From contig OZ251229.1 in NCBI GenBank assembly GCA_965240325.2, forward strand, positions 806,001 through 870,000: a stretch of DNA of 64,000 nucleotides, written 5' to 3'. Both the position numbers and the translations under genes were made by a program. The notes under the pieces are model-generated. The model searched no databases. It saw only the letters and a program-made list of their open reading frames with translations, and was not told where the DNA came from. This document shows positions 1 to 8,840 of the stretch, in pieces; position 1 is the first letter of the stretch; each line of letters opens with the position of its first letter. Origin of the DNA: Rebecca billardiae RCC1528. Lineage: Eukaryota; Haptophyta.

Positions 1-827
1 TACTTGCCCGTCATCGGCGACGCCAGAGTCGCCATCGGACTCCAGAGTACGTGGCACTTGCGCAGGCCGAATCATCGTAATAACGCCTGCTTATAGATCG
101 AAGGCTAAGTCCTAACGACTAACGTAAACGGTAAGCTTGACTAATTCTATGATTTAACTCTTAGTTCGACACACTACACAGTACACCGAGTGTACACAGG
201 CATGAGGGCGCGCAGCTCTCCGGCCTTAGAATCCTGCTTAGATTCGTCTGTCGAAGTACGGATGATTGGAGGCTGACGGAGCCAGGATGCTGACTCACAG
301 CTAGTGAGTAGTGAGCTGCTGAGTCGCCCTCGGCCTCCGCGCGGACTGGCGGAGCGCGTTGGCCGTGGGTGAGTTCGAGGAGTCAGGAGGGTCTTATCCG
401 GAGGGAGCCGTCGCCGATGCTGATCACACGGAGGAAGTGGGCGCCCAGGGATATGCCGCGGTATTATTTGCAGTCGTCGCCGGCCTTGGTCATCATGTAT
501 AGTTGCCCGAACTACGCCTCATGGACGAAGTTTTATATTAAATTTTTAATTATTATAATAATAACATATTATAATAATATCTGAACTACATATATTATTA
601 TAAGAATTGTAGTTTTTCTCGTCGGATTACTACAGTTCAGTTCATGGCCCTCCGCAGCGATCGGGTACAGCCACTCGCGGCTCGCCCCCAGAGATACATA
701 TGTGCACACGTACCCTGCCTGCCATCACCCTGGCAGTGCCGAGCCCTGAATTCTGTGAACGTGCCGGCACGGTCCTTCCACCGCGGACCGACAGAGGATA
801 GCTCCACGGCACTGCACCTTGACTGCA
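1..827. other. Intergenic, no gene seen
   Basis: No supported gene. The stretch at about 533-610 is strongly AT-rich (runs of TTATTATAATAATA type) in otherwise GC-rich DNA. The rest is unstructured single-copy sequence downstream of the R-SNARE gene that ends at 828, so its first part on the minus strand should hold that gene's 3' UTR and polyadenylation region. Confidence 0.6.
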
Positions 828-1327
828 TCACCCATCCGACGTGTCTGTCTCGTTGACGTCACCCGCAGCCTCTTTCGCTGATTCTGCTGCTGCGGCCGTG
901 CTCGTTGCGTGCACCACGACGGGCACAATGATGATGAGGAGAAGCACGATGACGATGAATGCGATCAGCGCATTCATCTTTGCGTTCTTCATGCACATGT
1001 TTTTCTTCACCTGGTTGCTGCGCTTGTAGAACTTCTTCGACTCCTCGGTCAGGCTAGCTGCGCGCCGGAGCGCGAGACGCGGGCGCACGCCTCAGCACGG
1101 CACGGCACGCGCGCGTGCGCGTGTTCGCGGCACAAGCGAGTGCGCGCGCGCGCACCAGCCTTGTCTTCCAGGACCTCCGCCTTTTCGTAGTTGGAGAGCA
1201 TCTGGCTGACGTTATCCCTCATCACCCCCTGCACCTCCTCGACCTGCAGCTGCACCTCCTGCACCCTGTTTATTTCCGATGGGCCTCCGGCCCCCCCTTG
1301 CCCCGGCGGCGGCGGCATCGCGGCCAT
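828..1327 (-). CDS. Synaptobrevin/VAMP-type R-SNARE
   Basis: Vesicle R-SNARE that would zipper with Q-SNAREs to drive membrane fusion. There are two exons, 1327-1156 and 1057-828 (133 aa), with an intron at 1155-1058 (GTGCGC...GCGCAG, 98 bp). Joining restores the frame and gives an ungapped match to the VAMP2 pattern: SNARE motif at about residues 19-78 with the zero-layer arginine in VMRDNV, the basic juxtamembrane KKNMCMKNAKMN, and a transmembrane helix (ALIAFIVIVLLLIIIVPVVV). There is no longin domain; the N-terminus is a short Pro/Gly-rich leader as in brevins. A tail of about 27 residues after the membrane segment, with one NET glycosylation sequon, is longer than in animal VAMP2. The start has a strong context (GCCGCCATGG). 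It is divergent from TFIIF-beta. SNARE identity is firm; the exact VAMP subclass is not. Confidence 0.87.
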
Positions 1328-1413
1328 GGCGGCTGTGTTTGGCGGCGGCTGGGCCAAGCAAGGGTGGTCTTTTAGATCTAGAGCGCCCCAGCTTTCCAGC
1401 TTCCGGAACCGCA

Positions 1414-2547
1414 GTCGGTACAAGGGTAGTAAGGGTGAGCAACTCCGCTGGCGACAGCCGCGAAGGTCGGGAGCCCTCTGTTCAAGTGCCGCGAGCGGAG
1501 CGGAGCGAGTACTATCAGCGGCGGAGGGCGCTGAGGCCGCGCACGGCGTGAGGCGCGGCGTCGGCCGAGTCGGTCCGCGGAGGATGCGCGGCGCTCGGCC
1601 CGCTGCGCAGCGGTAGTGCGCCTCACTTTGCCCCGAGCGCCGTCCTCCGCGTCGCCTCCTTCCCGCCTTGGAGCAGCACGCATGTGCGCGCCGCCACCCG
1701 TTGAAGGCGGCACGGGCTTGCTCAGACGACCGCGCGCGCATGGCGCGCGACTTGGTCGGCTGCGCGCGCGCGCTGCCGCGGTGCAAGGTAGCGCCGCCGC
1801 ATGCGCGCGCCGTGCCCGCGCGAGAGCGTGTGCGCCGACCTGAGTGCGACCTCACACACATGTCGAATGCTGCCTTGGCATCCGACTTGCCGACTGACGG
1901 GAAGCTGGAAAAGACAGCGGCGTGAGTGTTGGTACCATCGATGCGGAGCCTTAGCGTCCACTTGCATTCGTGCTGAGAATGTATAGACAAGACTAGGCCT
2001 TCATCCTGGGTATCCAATGTCACTAAACACCTCGCTGATCGACCCGACGAGTGCCAGCGTGAGGCACAGCGAATCATTCGAGTGAGAGCAAGCAGACAAG
2101 CGAGCACTACGCTCATGAGATCGCCGTGAGCAAAGGCTCGCGCGGGCACGGCGCGGGCATGCGGCGGCGCTACCTTGCACCGTGGCAGCGCGCGCGCGCA
2201 GCCGACCAAGTCGCGCGCCATGCGCGCGCGGTCGTCTGAGCAAGCCCGTGCCGCCTTCAACGGGTGGCGGCGCGCACATGCGTGCTGCTCCAAGGCGGGA
2301 AGGAGGCGACGCGGAGGACGGCGCTCGGGGCAAAGTGAGGCGCACTACCGCTGCGCAGCGGGCCGAGCGCCGCGCATCCTCCGCGGACCGACTCGGCCGA
2401 CGCCGCGCCTCACGCCGTGCGCGGCCTCAGCGCCCTCCGCCGCTGATAGTACTCGCTCCGCTCCGCTCGCGGCACTTGAACAGAGGGCTCCCGACCTTCG
2501 CGGCTGTCGCCAGCGGAGTTGCTCACCCTTACTACCCTTGGTCGGTA
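1414..2547. mobile_element. Fold-back transposon with 404-bp inverted arms and 7-bp TSD
   Basis: Left arm 1421-1824 and right arm 2137-2540 are inverted copies that align without gaps (paired positions sum to 3961) and differ at only a few bases, for example in the pairs near 1771 and 1794. The spacer is 312 bp. The element is flanked by the direct 7-bp duplication GTCGGTA (1414-1420 and 2541-2547), the mark of a recent insertion. Terminal bases are CAAGGGTAGTAAGGGTGAGC. No transposase is visible, so it is non-autonomous. It sits between the R-SNARE start (1327) and the TFIIF-beta start (2648), inside what would otherwise be a promoter of about 193 bp. Confidence 0.87.
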
Positions 2548-2647
2548 GTAGGGAGTCCGGCGCGGTGCCACACGGGCGGGCGGGTGCGGCCTTGACTCTC
2601 AACTCGGCCGTGTCTCGGGACGGCCCTTGCTCGGGCGCGGGTCGGGC

Positions 2648-3367
2648 ATGGCGGCAGCGCCGAGCGGGAACGCCCCGCTGACGGCGGTTGGCGTGGACAC
2701 GGGGGACGCATCGCGCAAGGTGTACCTGCTCAAGGTGCCCGAGCATGTCTTCGCCGCGTGCACAGCGGCAAAGGCGGGCGAGCACATGGGCGAGGTCGAG
2801 ATTGGCATACCCACCAACGGCTCGGCCTCCGAGCCAGTGCCCATGCGCTTCTCGTTGCCGGCGCTCCCTGCGGGCGAGGAGATGACTGAGCCCGCGAAGT
2901 GCGAGGTGCGGGTGCAGCCGCGGCAAAGGGAACCCATCTACGCCTTCTCCGAGCGCAAGAGTGGGATGTTCGCGTCTGGCACCATTGTGTCCAACGGTGT
3001 GATGCAGGTCCCGCTCGGCGCCGCGCGGCTCAGCATGCTGCAGAAGCGCAAGGAGGCGGCCGAGAAGCCGAAGCGGATGCTGCAGCAGACCGAGCACACG
3101 AGAAAGACGGCCATTGCCGCGGTCGACCACACGCGCGCCGCCAAGGCTCCGAGGATCATCAGGCAGAAAATGCCGGAGGAGGATCTGCGCGCGAAGCTGC
3201 TCGAGCTCTTCACCAAGGACAGGCCGCTCTGGAAAGCAAAGGACCTCGAGGCGGCGACGATGCAGGCACCCGAGCACCTCAAGAAGGTGCTTGAGCAGAT
3301 CTGTGACTATCACACCTCGGGGGAGCAACGCACTATGTGGGAGCTCAAGCAGCAGTACCGCGGCTGA
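2648..3367 (+). CDS. GTF2F2: General transcription factor TFIIF subunit beta (RAP30)
   Basis: Small subunit of TFIIF, which binds RNA polymerase II, stabilises the preinitiation complex and helps start-site selection; nuclear. Single exon, 239 aa, close to the usual 240-250 aa. The N-terminal half fits the TFIIF-beta dimerisation region (RKVYLLKVPEHVF, then REPIYAFSE and KSGMFASGTIVSNG), followed by a basic linker. The last 75 residues are the winged-helix DNA-binding domain, ending in the hallmark TMWELKQQYRG. The ATG at 2648 has a good context (GGGCATGG). It starts 101 bp downstream of the inserted fold-back element, so the core promoter may be partly transposon-derived. Identification rests on remembered family motifs. 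Confidence 0.88.
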   Translation: MAAAPSGNAPLTAVGVDTGDASRKVYLLKVPEHVFAACTAAKAGEHMGEVEIGIPTNGSASEPVPMRFSLPALPAGEEMTEPAKCEVRVQPRQREPIYAFSERKSGMFASGTIVSNGVMQVPLGAARLSMLQKRKEAAEKPKRMLQQTEHTRKTAIAAVDHTRAAKAPRIIRQKMPEEDLRAKLLELFTKDRPLWKAKDLEAATMQAPEHLKKVLEQICDYHTSGEQRTMWELKQQYRG

Positions 3368-4204
3368 GGGCGCGTTGTTCATCTCCGCAGATGATCGAGG
3401 CGTCACCGGTGACGTTTATGCATCGTGGTCGGTGCCTGGCGATCAATGAAGCCTGCGAAGACGAAGCTCGAGCGATCGCAGGGACCGGGGTCGGACGTCG
3501 CTCGCCGAGGCTGCTGCTGCGTAGCCGCTGCGAGTGTGACGAGGGTGTATCTGTGCGGCACAGCCCGCAGCCGCCACGGGTGCCGCCCGAGCCGCGAGCG
3601 GTGCCACCCGTCCCAGCCCCCTACATCAAGGCTCCCTGGTATTGAAAAATACCCGCAGCTATTCGTTGCCAGCCCATTTCATAGTCACTGAGCTCAAAAG
3701 ACATGCCGTCGGCATGTTTTGAGCCCGCTGAGCCGAAGACGGGCTCAGGAGTCAGGGGCTTTCTGGGACGGGTGGCCTGATGATTATTGATTGACTCGCT
3801 CCGCTCGACGACGACGGTCGTCACGGCGTCACTCTGTCTCTGACTCAAGGTTTAATCCTCGGGATCCGTAGCAATAATATATATATATATATAGTGCCAT
3901 ATATACGGCGTTTACTACTCGCGGTCTTAGTACTGAGTATGAGTCTCAGTCATCAATAGGGTGAAAATCCCATTTTCTGGCTGTCCGGGCGGAAAATCCG
4001 GCTGCTCAGATCTGACCGGACCGGGACCCGGACAGCACAGTATCTAGGGACCAGACACTTTTACATCTTCGTTCTCTTCGGATTTGAGCATGGGGCGGCG
4101 CCCCATTTGCACAGTCAAAAGACCGCGGGTGTAAAAGCAACCGTTGTCGAGTTCGATGTAGCGGCTGGGCGAATTAGTGAATTAAAAAACAATTCACGAG
4201 ACAC
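3368..4204. other. Intergenic with short hairpin and AT run
   Basis: No gene seen. It contains the imperfect inverted repeat at 3692-3724 and an alternating TA tract at about 3874-3893. The first part should be the 3' UTR of TFIIF-beta. Confidence 0.55.
3692..3724. repeat. Short inverted repeat (hairpin)
   Basis: GCTCAAAAGACATGCC pairs with GGCATGTTTTGAGC across a 2-base centre, with one bulged base in the left arm. It lies 325 bp beyond the TFIIF-beta stop codon. Function unknown. Confidence 0.6.
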
Positions 4205-5142
4205 TTGCGCCCACGGCCGCGATGGCGTGCGCCGTCCACCCACGACGGAGTCGTGGACGGACATCGCTACACAGCCTACGCGACAGGCGTTGTCGTGATC
4301 GAGGTGCCCGTGCCCGTTGTCGATAGCCAAATGATTGGCACGACGACCTGGCACCACATCCGCGTCAAAGCGCGGCGAGGCCGTGGTCCAGCGCGTGTGC
4401 GGAAAGCTGGCCGATGTGCGGACGGCGTCGGGTGGCGCAGGGGCTCCTGCCGATGCTACCTGGCGGCTGCTGCGGAGCCTGCTGCCGTGGTCGAGCCTGA
4501 TGCAGAGGGCGAGTCAACCGCGGAGCAGCTCAACGCTTCCGAGATCGAGCTGCGCGCGGTCGGACCAGATGACGGCCCGCGGCCGTCCAAGCGCACACGC
4601 AAGGACGCCTGAGCAGACGCGTTCAGTCCGAGCAAAGCCTGGTCGGCGTACGAGCGCGAGCCAGCTCAGACACGGCACGAGCGCACGCGTGACGGCTCGT
4701 ACGATGAGCTCGTCGGCTTGGTCACCGGGCTGCCGTCGCTCGTCGCCTCGCTTGTCACGTCACACTCAGCTGAGCAGAGACATCACTCCCGCCGTTCAGC
4801 TGATCGACGAGGACGAGGCGGCCAAGACGGCGGCGGCTCAAACGCCTGGAGGAGGAGCGCAGGAGGAGGAGGAGCTCCCAGCGCTGAGCCTGTGGGGCCG
4901 CGCCGAGGCCAGGCACCGCGGCCAGCGGCTGCAAGCGGGTGGCGGCCGGACAGCAGCTCGGCGGCACACGCTCACTCATACGTCGATCCTCTTGCTCGAG
5001 AGTCGAGGCGGCGGGCAAGGTGCAGGCCGCACGCGAGCTTGCTGAGCGCGCGCAGGCCGAGCCGCAGCTGAGCCCCGAGGGTGCTCGGGACGCCGCGTGC
5101 GCAAGCAGGCCGCCTCGCAGCAAATGGTGCTTCGCAGCATAA
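4205..5142 (+). pseudogene. Decayed protein-coding tract, family unknown
   Basis: The frame opening at 4205 reads protein-like sequence to PSKRTRKDA and meets TGA at 4610-4612. The same frame then resumes with FSPSKAWSAYEREPAQ and continues through YDELVGLVTGLPSLVASLVT to about 4790. There the protein-like signal jumps frame (DITPAVQLIDEDEAAKTAAA), and it jumps again near the end (VEAAGKVQAARELAERAQAE), stopping at about 5142. One in-frame stop plus at least two frame changes suggest a decayed gene. Alternatives are an unrecognised spliced gene or sequencing errors. I do not recognise the family. Confidence 0.35.
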
Positions 5143-6280
5143 TAACTATGCTGATACACCCGGAAAAATTTTCGTCGCACTGCGTGCGCTTTTCCCCCTT
5201 TATTATTATATTTACTTTATTCCTTATTCGCGTATTAAATGCCGCTTTTCCGCCTCCCCAGTGCAGAAGTGCGCCAGAAAATGGGAATTCCACCCAATAG
5301 TCATCAGCGCCTGAGTCCGGTGCCTAGTGCCTGCCACCGACTGACCGAGTGGCCGCCAGTCGCGGACCGAGTAGTTAGCTTACCGTTGCTGCGCATTATT
5401 ATTAAATCAGATATGACTACCAATCGTCATGGCGGTCCGGTCCGGGCAGATCGCCATCAGCCATCAGGCATCACCATTCACCGCCCCTGAGTCCTGACCC
5501 TGTGGGTGAGTGCGGGTCGCCCGCGCCCGCGCGGCCGCGCCCGCGGACGCGGTCGGTCAGTCAGAGAATCCGGGCCGGTCCGCGAGTCCGCGAGTCCGCG
5601 AGCGCGTCGACCGATCGCGGCGTCTCCGCCCGATGGTCGGGCGATGCATGAAGTGGCCGATCATCGGCGACGATCGATCGAATCTATGAATCTATCGCGG
5701 AGCGCCCGAGCGGCGGAGCAGACCCTTGGCATCCCTTCGCGCCGTCAGGCTCCAGGCACTCGGCGCGGTGCGCGGGTGCGGCTGCTGTACCGTTGCCGTT
5801 GGCGGTCAGACATCAATCAGTCCGACAGTCCGTTGAGACCGTTCGCGCGGAATCGCGTCCTCGCGGACCGGGATGCCTACTGTCTGATCCCTATGGCTAT
5901 GCTGGGCGATATATTAATATATATTATTCGTCATTAGTATTGGGACCGCGCGCAGGCCCGTTTCAAGCTGTCTTTTATATCAAGGGATGTCCGAATGTCG
6001 GATCACTGCTCCGACTTACGACTACCGAGCTGCTCCGATCAGACGCCAGACGGTCGACGCCGTCGACGGATGTCGCCGGGATGCGGAGTGAGTCACGCGG
6101 GGTCAGTCACGCCAGTCACTCGGTGCGCGGGCCAGTGGAGCCAGACTGGCGGCGGCTGCGAGTGCGCGGGGCTGCGGCACGGAGTCGGAGACACGGACCC
6201 ATTGCCATCGGCCTGGAGGCGGGCTGGACCTGGTGCCATCGGGCATCGGCCAACCGCGCCGTGCCGAGTATCGGAGACCT
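5143..6280. other. Intergenic, simple and GC-rich sequence
   Basis: No supported gene. A CGCG-rich patch at about 5515-5620 (repeats of CGCGAGTCCG type) and short AT patches at about 5200-5240 and 5910-5935 are the only features. Open frames here are compositional. Confidence 0.55.
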
Positions 6281-7327
6281 TTATTTATTCGACTCCGCCG
6301 CCCCCTCCTCCGCGCTGAATCGGTCGCGCACCGCGAGCGCTTGCCGTATGACCGCGGAGAGCCGTGCGGGGTCCGCTATGACGTCGTCGCATTCAGGCGG
6401 TAGCAGCGAGCCCGCATTCAGCAGCGCGCGCTGCACGTTTGTGCGCGGAGCTGCGCGCGGAGTGCCCGGCGATTTTGCGCCCAGGGCCTGGGCACCTGCC
6501 ACAGCGCTTCCCGTGGCGATAGTTGGCGCTCCCCGCGCACTCGCAGCCAGCCGCTGCACTTTGGCGGGCGGCTCGGCTGGCAGCTCGTCGTCGCTGGCAC
6601 CCAGCGGCTCGTCCTCATCCTCGAAGAGCACGTGCTCCAGTTTGCTGGGCGGGAAGGGCGCCGCGTCGGCGTCGTCCTCTTCCCCCACCACCTCGTCAGG
6701 CACGGGCGTTGAGTGAGAGCCGCCGTCGTCGTGGGCGGGCGCGCCCTCGCCTGTCGGATCGTCCCAGTAGCCGGGCGGCAGGGTCATCGCATCGCGCATG
6801 GCCTCTTCAGCCCCCGCCGCCCCCGCCGCGGCCTGTTGCTCGGCGTCGCGGGTGCCGAGCTTGTTCGCCTCTGTGTTCTTGTGTGTGCTCAGCATGCCAC
6901 TCGTGCCGGCCTGCCAGCCGACCAGCTTCTCGCCGTCGAGCGCGGCACGCTGCGCGAAGTAGCGCTCCTGTGACTCGGCGCGTGTCATCTTCACCTCCTC
7001 CGAGGCGAGCTCCTTCGCGTCGAGGGTGATCAGCTTCTCGATCGACAGCTCTCGCGCGCGCACGCGCTTGCCGAGCATCGGGTTCTTGTCATCCTTCAGG
7101 TTGAAGAGGAGGGTCCGGTACTTGGAGCGGTAGTCCTTCCCCGTGCCACCGTACTTCTCCAGCATCGCGCTCTCGATCTCCTCGGCGAGGGAGGTGAGAG
7201 CATTCACCTCCTCGTCCGAGGTAGGCGGGTCGCGCCCGCCGAGCGCCTCGGCGAGGCCGATCGACACCTTTGAACGAATGGTCGCGTCCACGGCCGGCGG
7301 CGCGGGGTTCGGCGCAGGCTGAGCCAT
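6281..7327 (-). CDS. TFIIS central-domain protein
   Basis: Single exon, 348 aa. Residues about 15-130 match the TFIIS central (TFS2M) domain, the three-helix bundle that binds RNA polymerase II: IRSKVSIGLAEAL, then YGGTGKDYRSKYRTLLFNLK and NPMLGKRVRARELS, with the following KELASEEVKMTRAESQERY. The remainder is acidic and Ala/Pro-rich. There is no C-terminal TFIIS zinc ribbon (the CxxC pairs and RSADE-type acidic hairpin are absent), so it is unlikely to stimulate transcript cleavage. It resembles the Bye1/PHF3/SPOC class of TFS2M proteins in having the central domain only. The ATG at 7327 lies in CCATGG. The gene is head to head with the RNase H gene. The stop codon belongs to an AATAAATAA run. 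Confidence 0.77.
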   Translation of the reverse strand: MAQPAPNPAPPAVDATIRSKVSIGLAEALGGRDPPTSDEEVNALTSLAEEIESAMLEKYGGTGKDYRSKYRTLLFNLKDDKNPMLGKRVRARELSIEKLITLDAKELASEEVKMTRAESQERYFAQRAALDGEKLVGWQAGTSGMLSTHKNTEANKLGTRDAEQQAAAGAAGAEEAMRDAMTLPPGYWDDPTGEGAPAHDDGGSHSTPVPDEVVGEEDDADAAPFPPSKLEHVLFEDEDEPLGASDDELPAEPPAKVQRLAASARGAPTIATGSAVAGAQALGAKSPGTPRAAPRTNVQRALLNAGSLLPPECDDVIADPARLSAVIRQALAVRDRFSAEEGAAESNK

Positions 7328-7549
7328 GGAACGAAGTCGAGCGTGCTGCGCAGCTGGGTAGGTGCCCCGCCGCGCTTGCGGGCTTGGCTGGGATCTAGCG
7401 CGCGACGGACGTTCGTGCGCGGCGCGCCAGCTGCGTCGGGCGGTGTCGCTGGCACGCAGCCGCCACTGCGTGGGTCCCAGCAAAGGACTGCTGCGCCACC
7501 GGCCCGGGCGGTAAAGTCCGGACCGGCTAGGACTCATTCGCGCTTTGCA
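7328..7549. promoter_or_regulatory. Bidirectional promoter interval (TFIIS-like / RNase H)
   Basis: The 222 bp between two divergent ATGs must hold both 5' UTRs and both core promoters. No TATA box is evident. Confidence 0.4.
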
Positions 7550-8245
7550 ATGGCGACCGCGCCCGAGGCCACGCTGTACTTTGACGGCGGCTCGGCGCCA
7601 AACCCTGGCAGGGGGGGCGCCGGTGCGCATCTGGTGGACGCATCGGGCGCCGACATATGGGAGGGGGCCTTTTTCGTCGGCGAGAAGGTCACGAACAATC
7701 ACGCCGAATACGTCGGACTGTGCCGAGGGCTCGAAGCCGCCGCGCAGCTCGCGCTAAGTCGAGTTGCCGTCCTGGGCGACTCCGAGCTCGTCATCAAGCA
7801 GATGCGCGGAGAGTATGCTGTACGCTCGGCCAGCCTGCGACCATTGTTTGAGCGCGCCCGCGGGCTTGTTCGGCAGATCGGGCGGTGCACGTTCTCGCAC
7901 ATACCGCGCGCGCGTAACGCGCGCGCAGATGCGCTGGCCGGACGAGGGCGGACCATGCGCGACACGGAGAACGTCGACGGGCCTCCGCGAGGCGCGCCAG
8001 TTGCTGATCGAGGCGCTTCTCGCGACGCTCCTCGAAGCACCGCTGCGCACGCCAGCCCGATCGACCTCACGGCGGATGAAGATGTGCAGATGGGCGCTGG
8101 GCAGGGCGCCGGCCGCGTGCCCGACGCTTCTGCCTTCAGCCCGAAGCAGGCGCGAAGCCGCAAAGATCGCGCGCGGGTGGCGGAGGCACTCCCTGCAGAA
8201 GCACAGGGCGACGCCTCGCGACCTTTGAAGCGTTCCCGTCACTGA
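7550..8245 (+). CDS. Type I-like ribonuclease H domain protein
   Basis: Predicted to hydrolyse RNA in RNA-DNA hybrids. 231 aa, single exon. Residues 8-135 form an RNase H fold with all four acidic catalytic positions: D12 in LYFDGGS, E53 in NNHAEYVG, D77 in VLGDSELV and D127 in RNARADALAG. The APNPGRGGAG loop is typical of the archaeal/plant 'RNase H-like' subgroup rather than of E. coli RnhA. The last 95 residues are a low-complexity, charged extension with SPIDLTADED (like a SUMO-interaction motif) and a basic KRSRH end suggesting nuclear location. The frame is open upstream without an ATG back to 7343, so a targeting peptide would need a non-ATG start or an unseen exon. It is head to head with the TFIIS-domain gene. 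Confidence 0.85.
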   Translation: MATAPEATLYFDGGSAPNPGRGGAGAHLVDASGADIWEGAFFVGEKVTNNHAEYVGLCRGLEAAAQLALSRVAVLGDSELVIKQMRGEYAVRSASLRPLFERARGLVRQIGRCTFSHIPRARNARADALAGRGRTMRDTENVDGPPRGAPVADRGASRDAPRSTAAHASPIDLTADEDVQMGAGQGAGRVPDASAFSPKQARSRKDRARVAEALPAEAQGDASRPLKRSRH

Positions 8246-8840
8246 GCTGGTCCGTACGCATCTGGAACCGCAGCCTTCAGAGTGTCAGAAGGGCTCGGAC
8301 CGGAGTCCGGTCTCGGCGGTCTCCGCGGACGTCGCGCGGGCGGCAGGACGGCGGGGACCGGCCCAGGGGACCGTGATCTCACTGGGTCACGGCTCCGCGC
8401 GCCTTTGGCACGTCAATCGGAAAGGCCGGGGCTGGCACGTCTTCGACGCTGATGGCCAAACCAAGGCCAATGGGCCAATGCAAGGGGCAAAGGAAACTGT
8501 TTTAGGAAACTCTCTTTCATGAGGGCATCTGACTGACACAGTGACACTCTGACAGTTCTTGAGCGTGTCCGGGCCTGTCCGGGAGGAAGTTTACAACCAA
8601 CGCCACGACGTCTAACTAACGGCAAAACTGAAAGGAACTCGCATCGCAAAAGTGCTGGCAGCGGCGGGCCGGGCCACGGCGGGACGGGTGGCCACTCTCA
8701 GGAGTGAGCGCCACCGCGAGACGCCGACGCGCTACCGCTGTCGTCGCCGACGTGCCGAGCTGATCGTGGCCTCGTGCGACTGAACGCGGAACAAAGGGTC
8801 CCGGTCAGAGCAGCCTCCGAGGCAGCGCGCACTGTGAGCC
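8246..8840. other. Intergenic
   Basis: Holds the RNase H 3' UTR and the promoter of the armadillo gene. No repeat or further gene seen. Confidence 0.55.

Noticed and set aside
5793-6716. 307-codon plus-strand frame
   Set aside because: Ser/Ala/Arg-rich, overlaps the 3' end of the well-supported TFIIS-domain gene antisense, and shows no domain.
7204-7455. Minus-strand frame with APRTNVRRALDPSQ resembling APRTNVQRALLNAG of the TFIIS-like protein
   Set aside because: It lies in the 5' UTR/promoter interval and has no ATG linking it to the gene; the likeness is short and may be chance.
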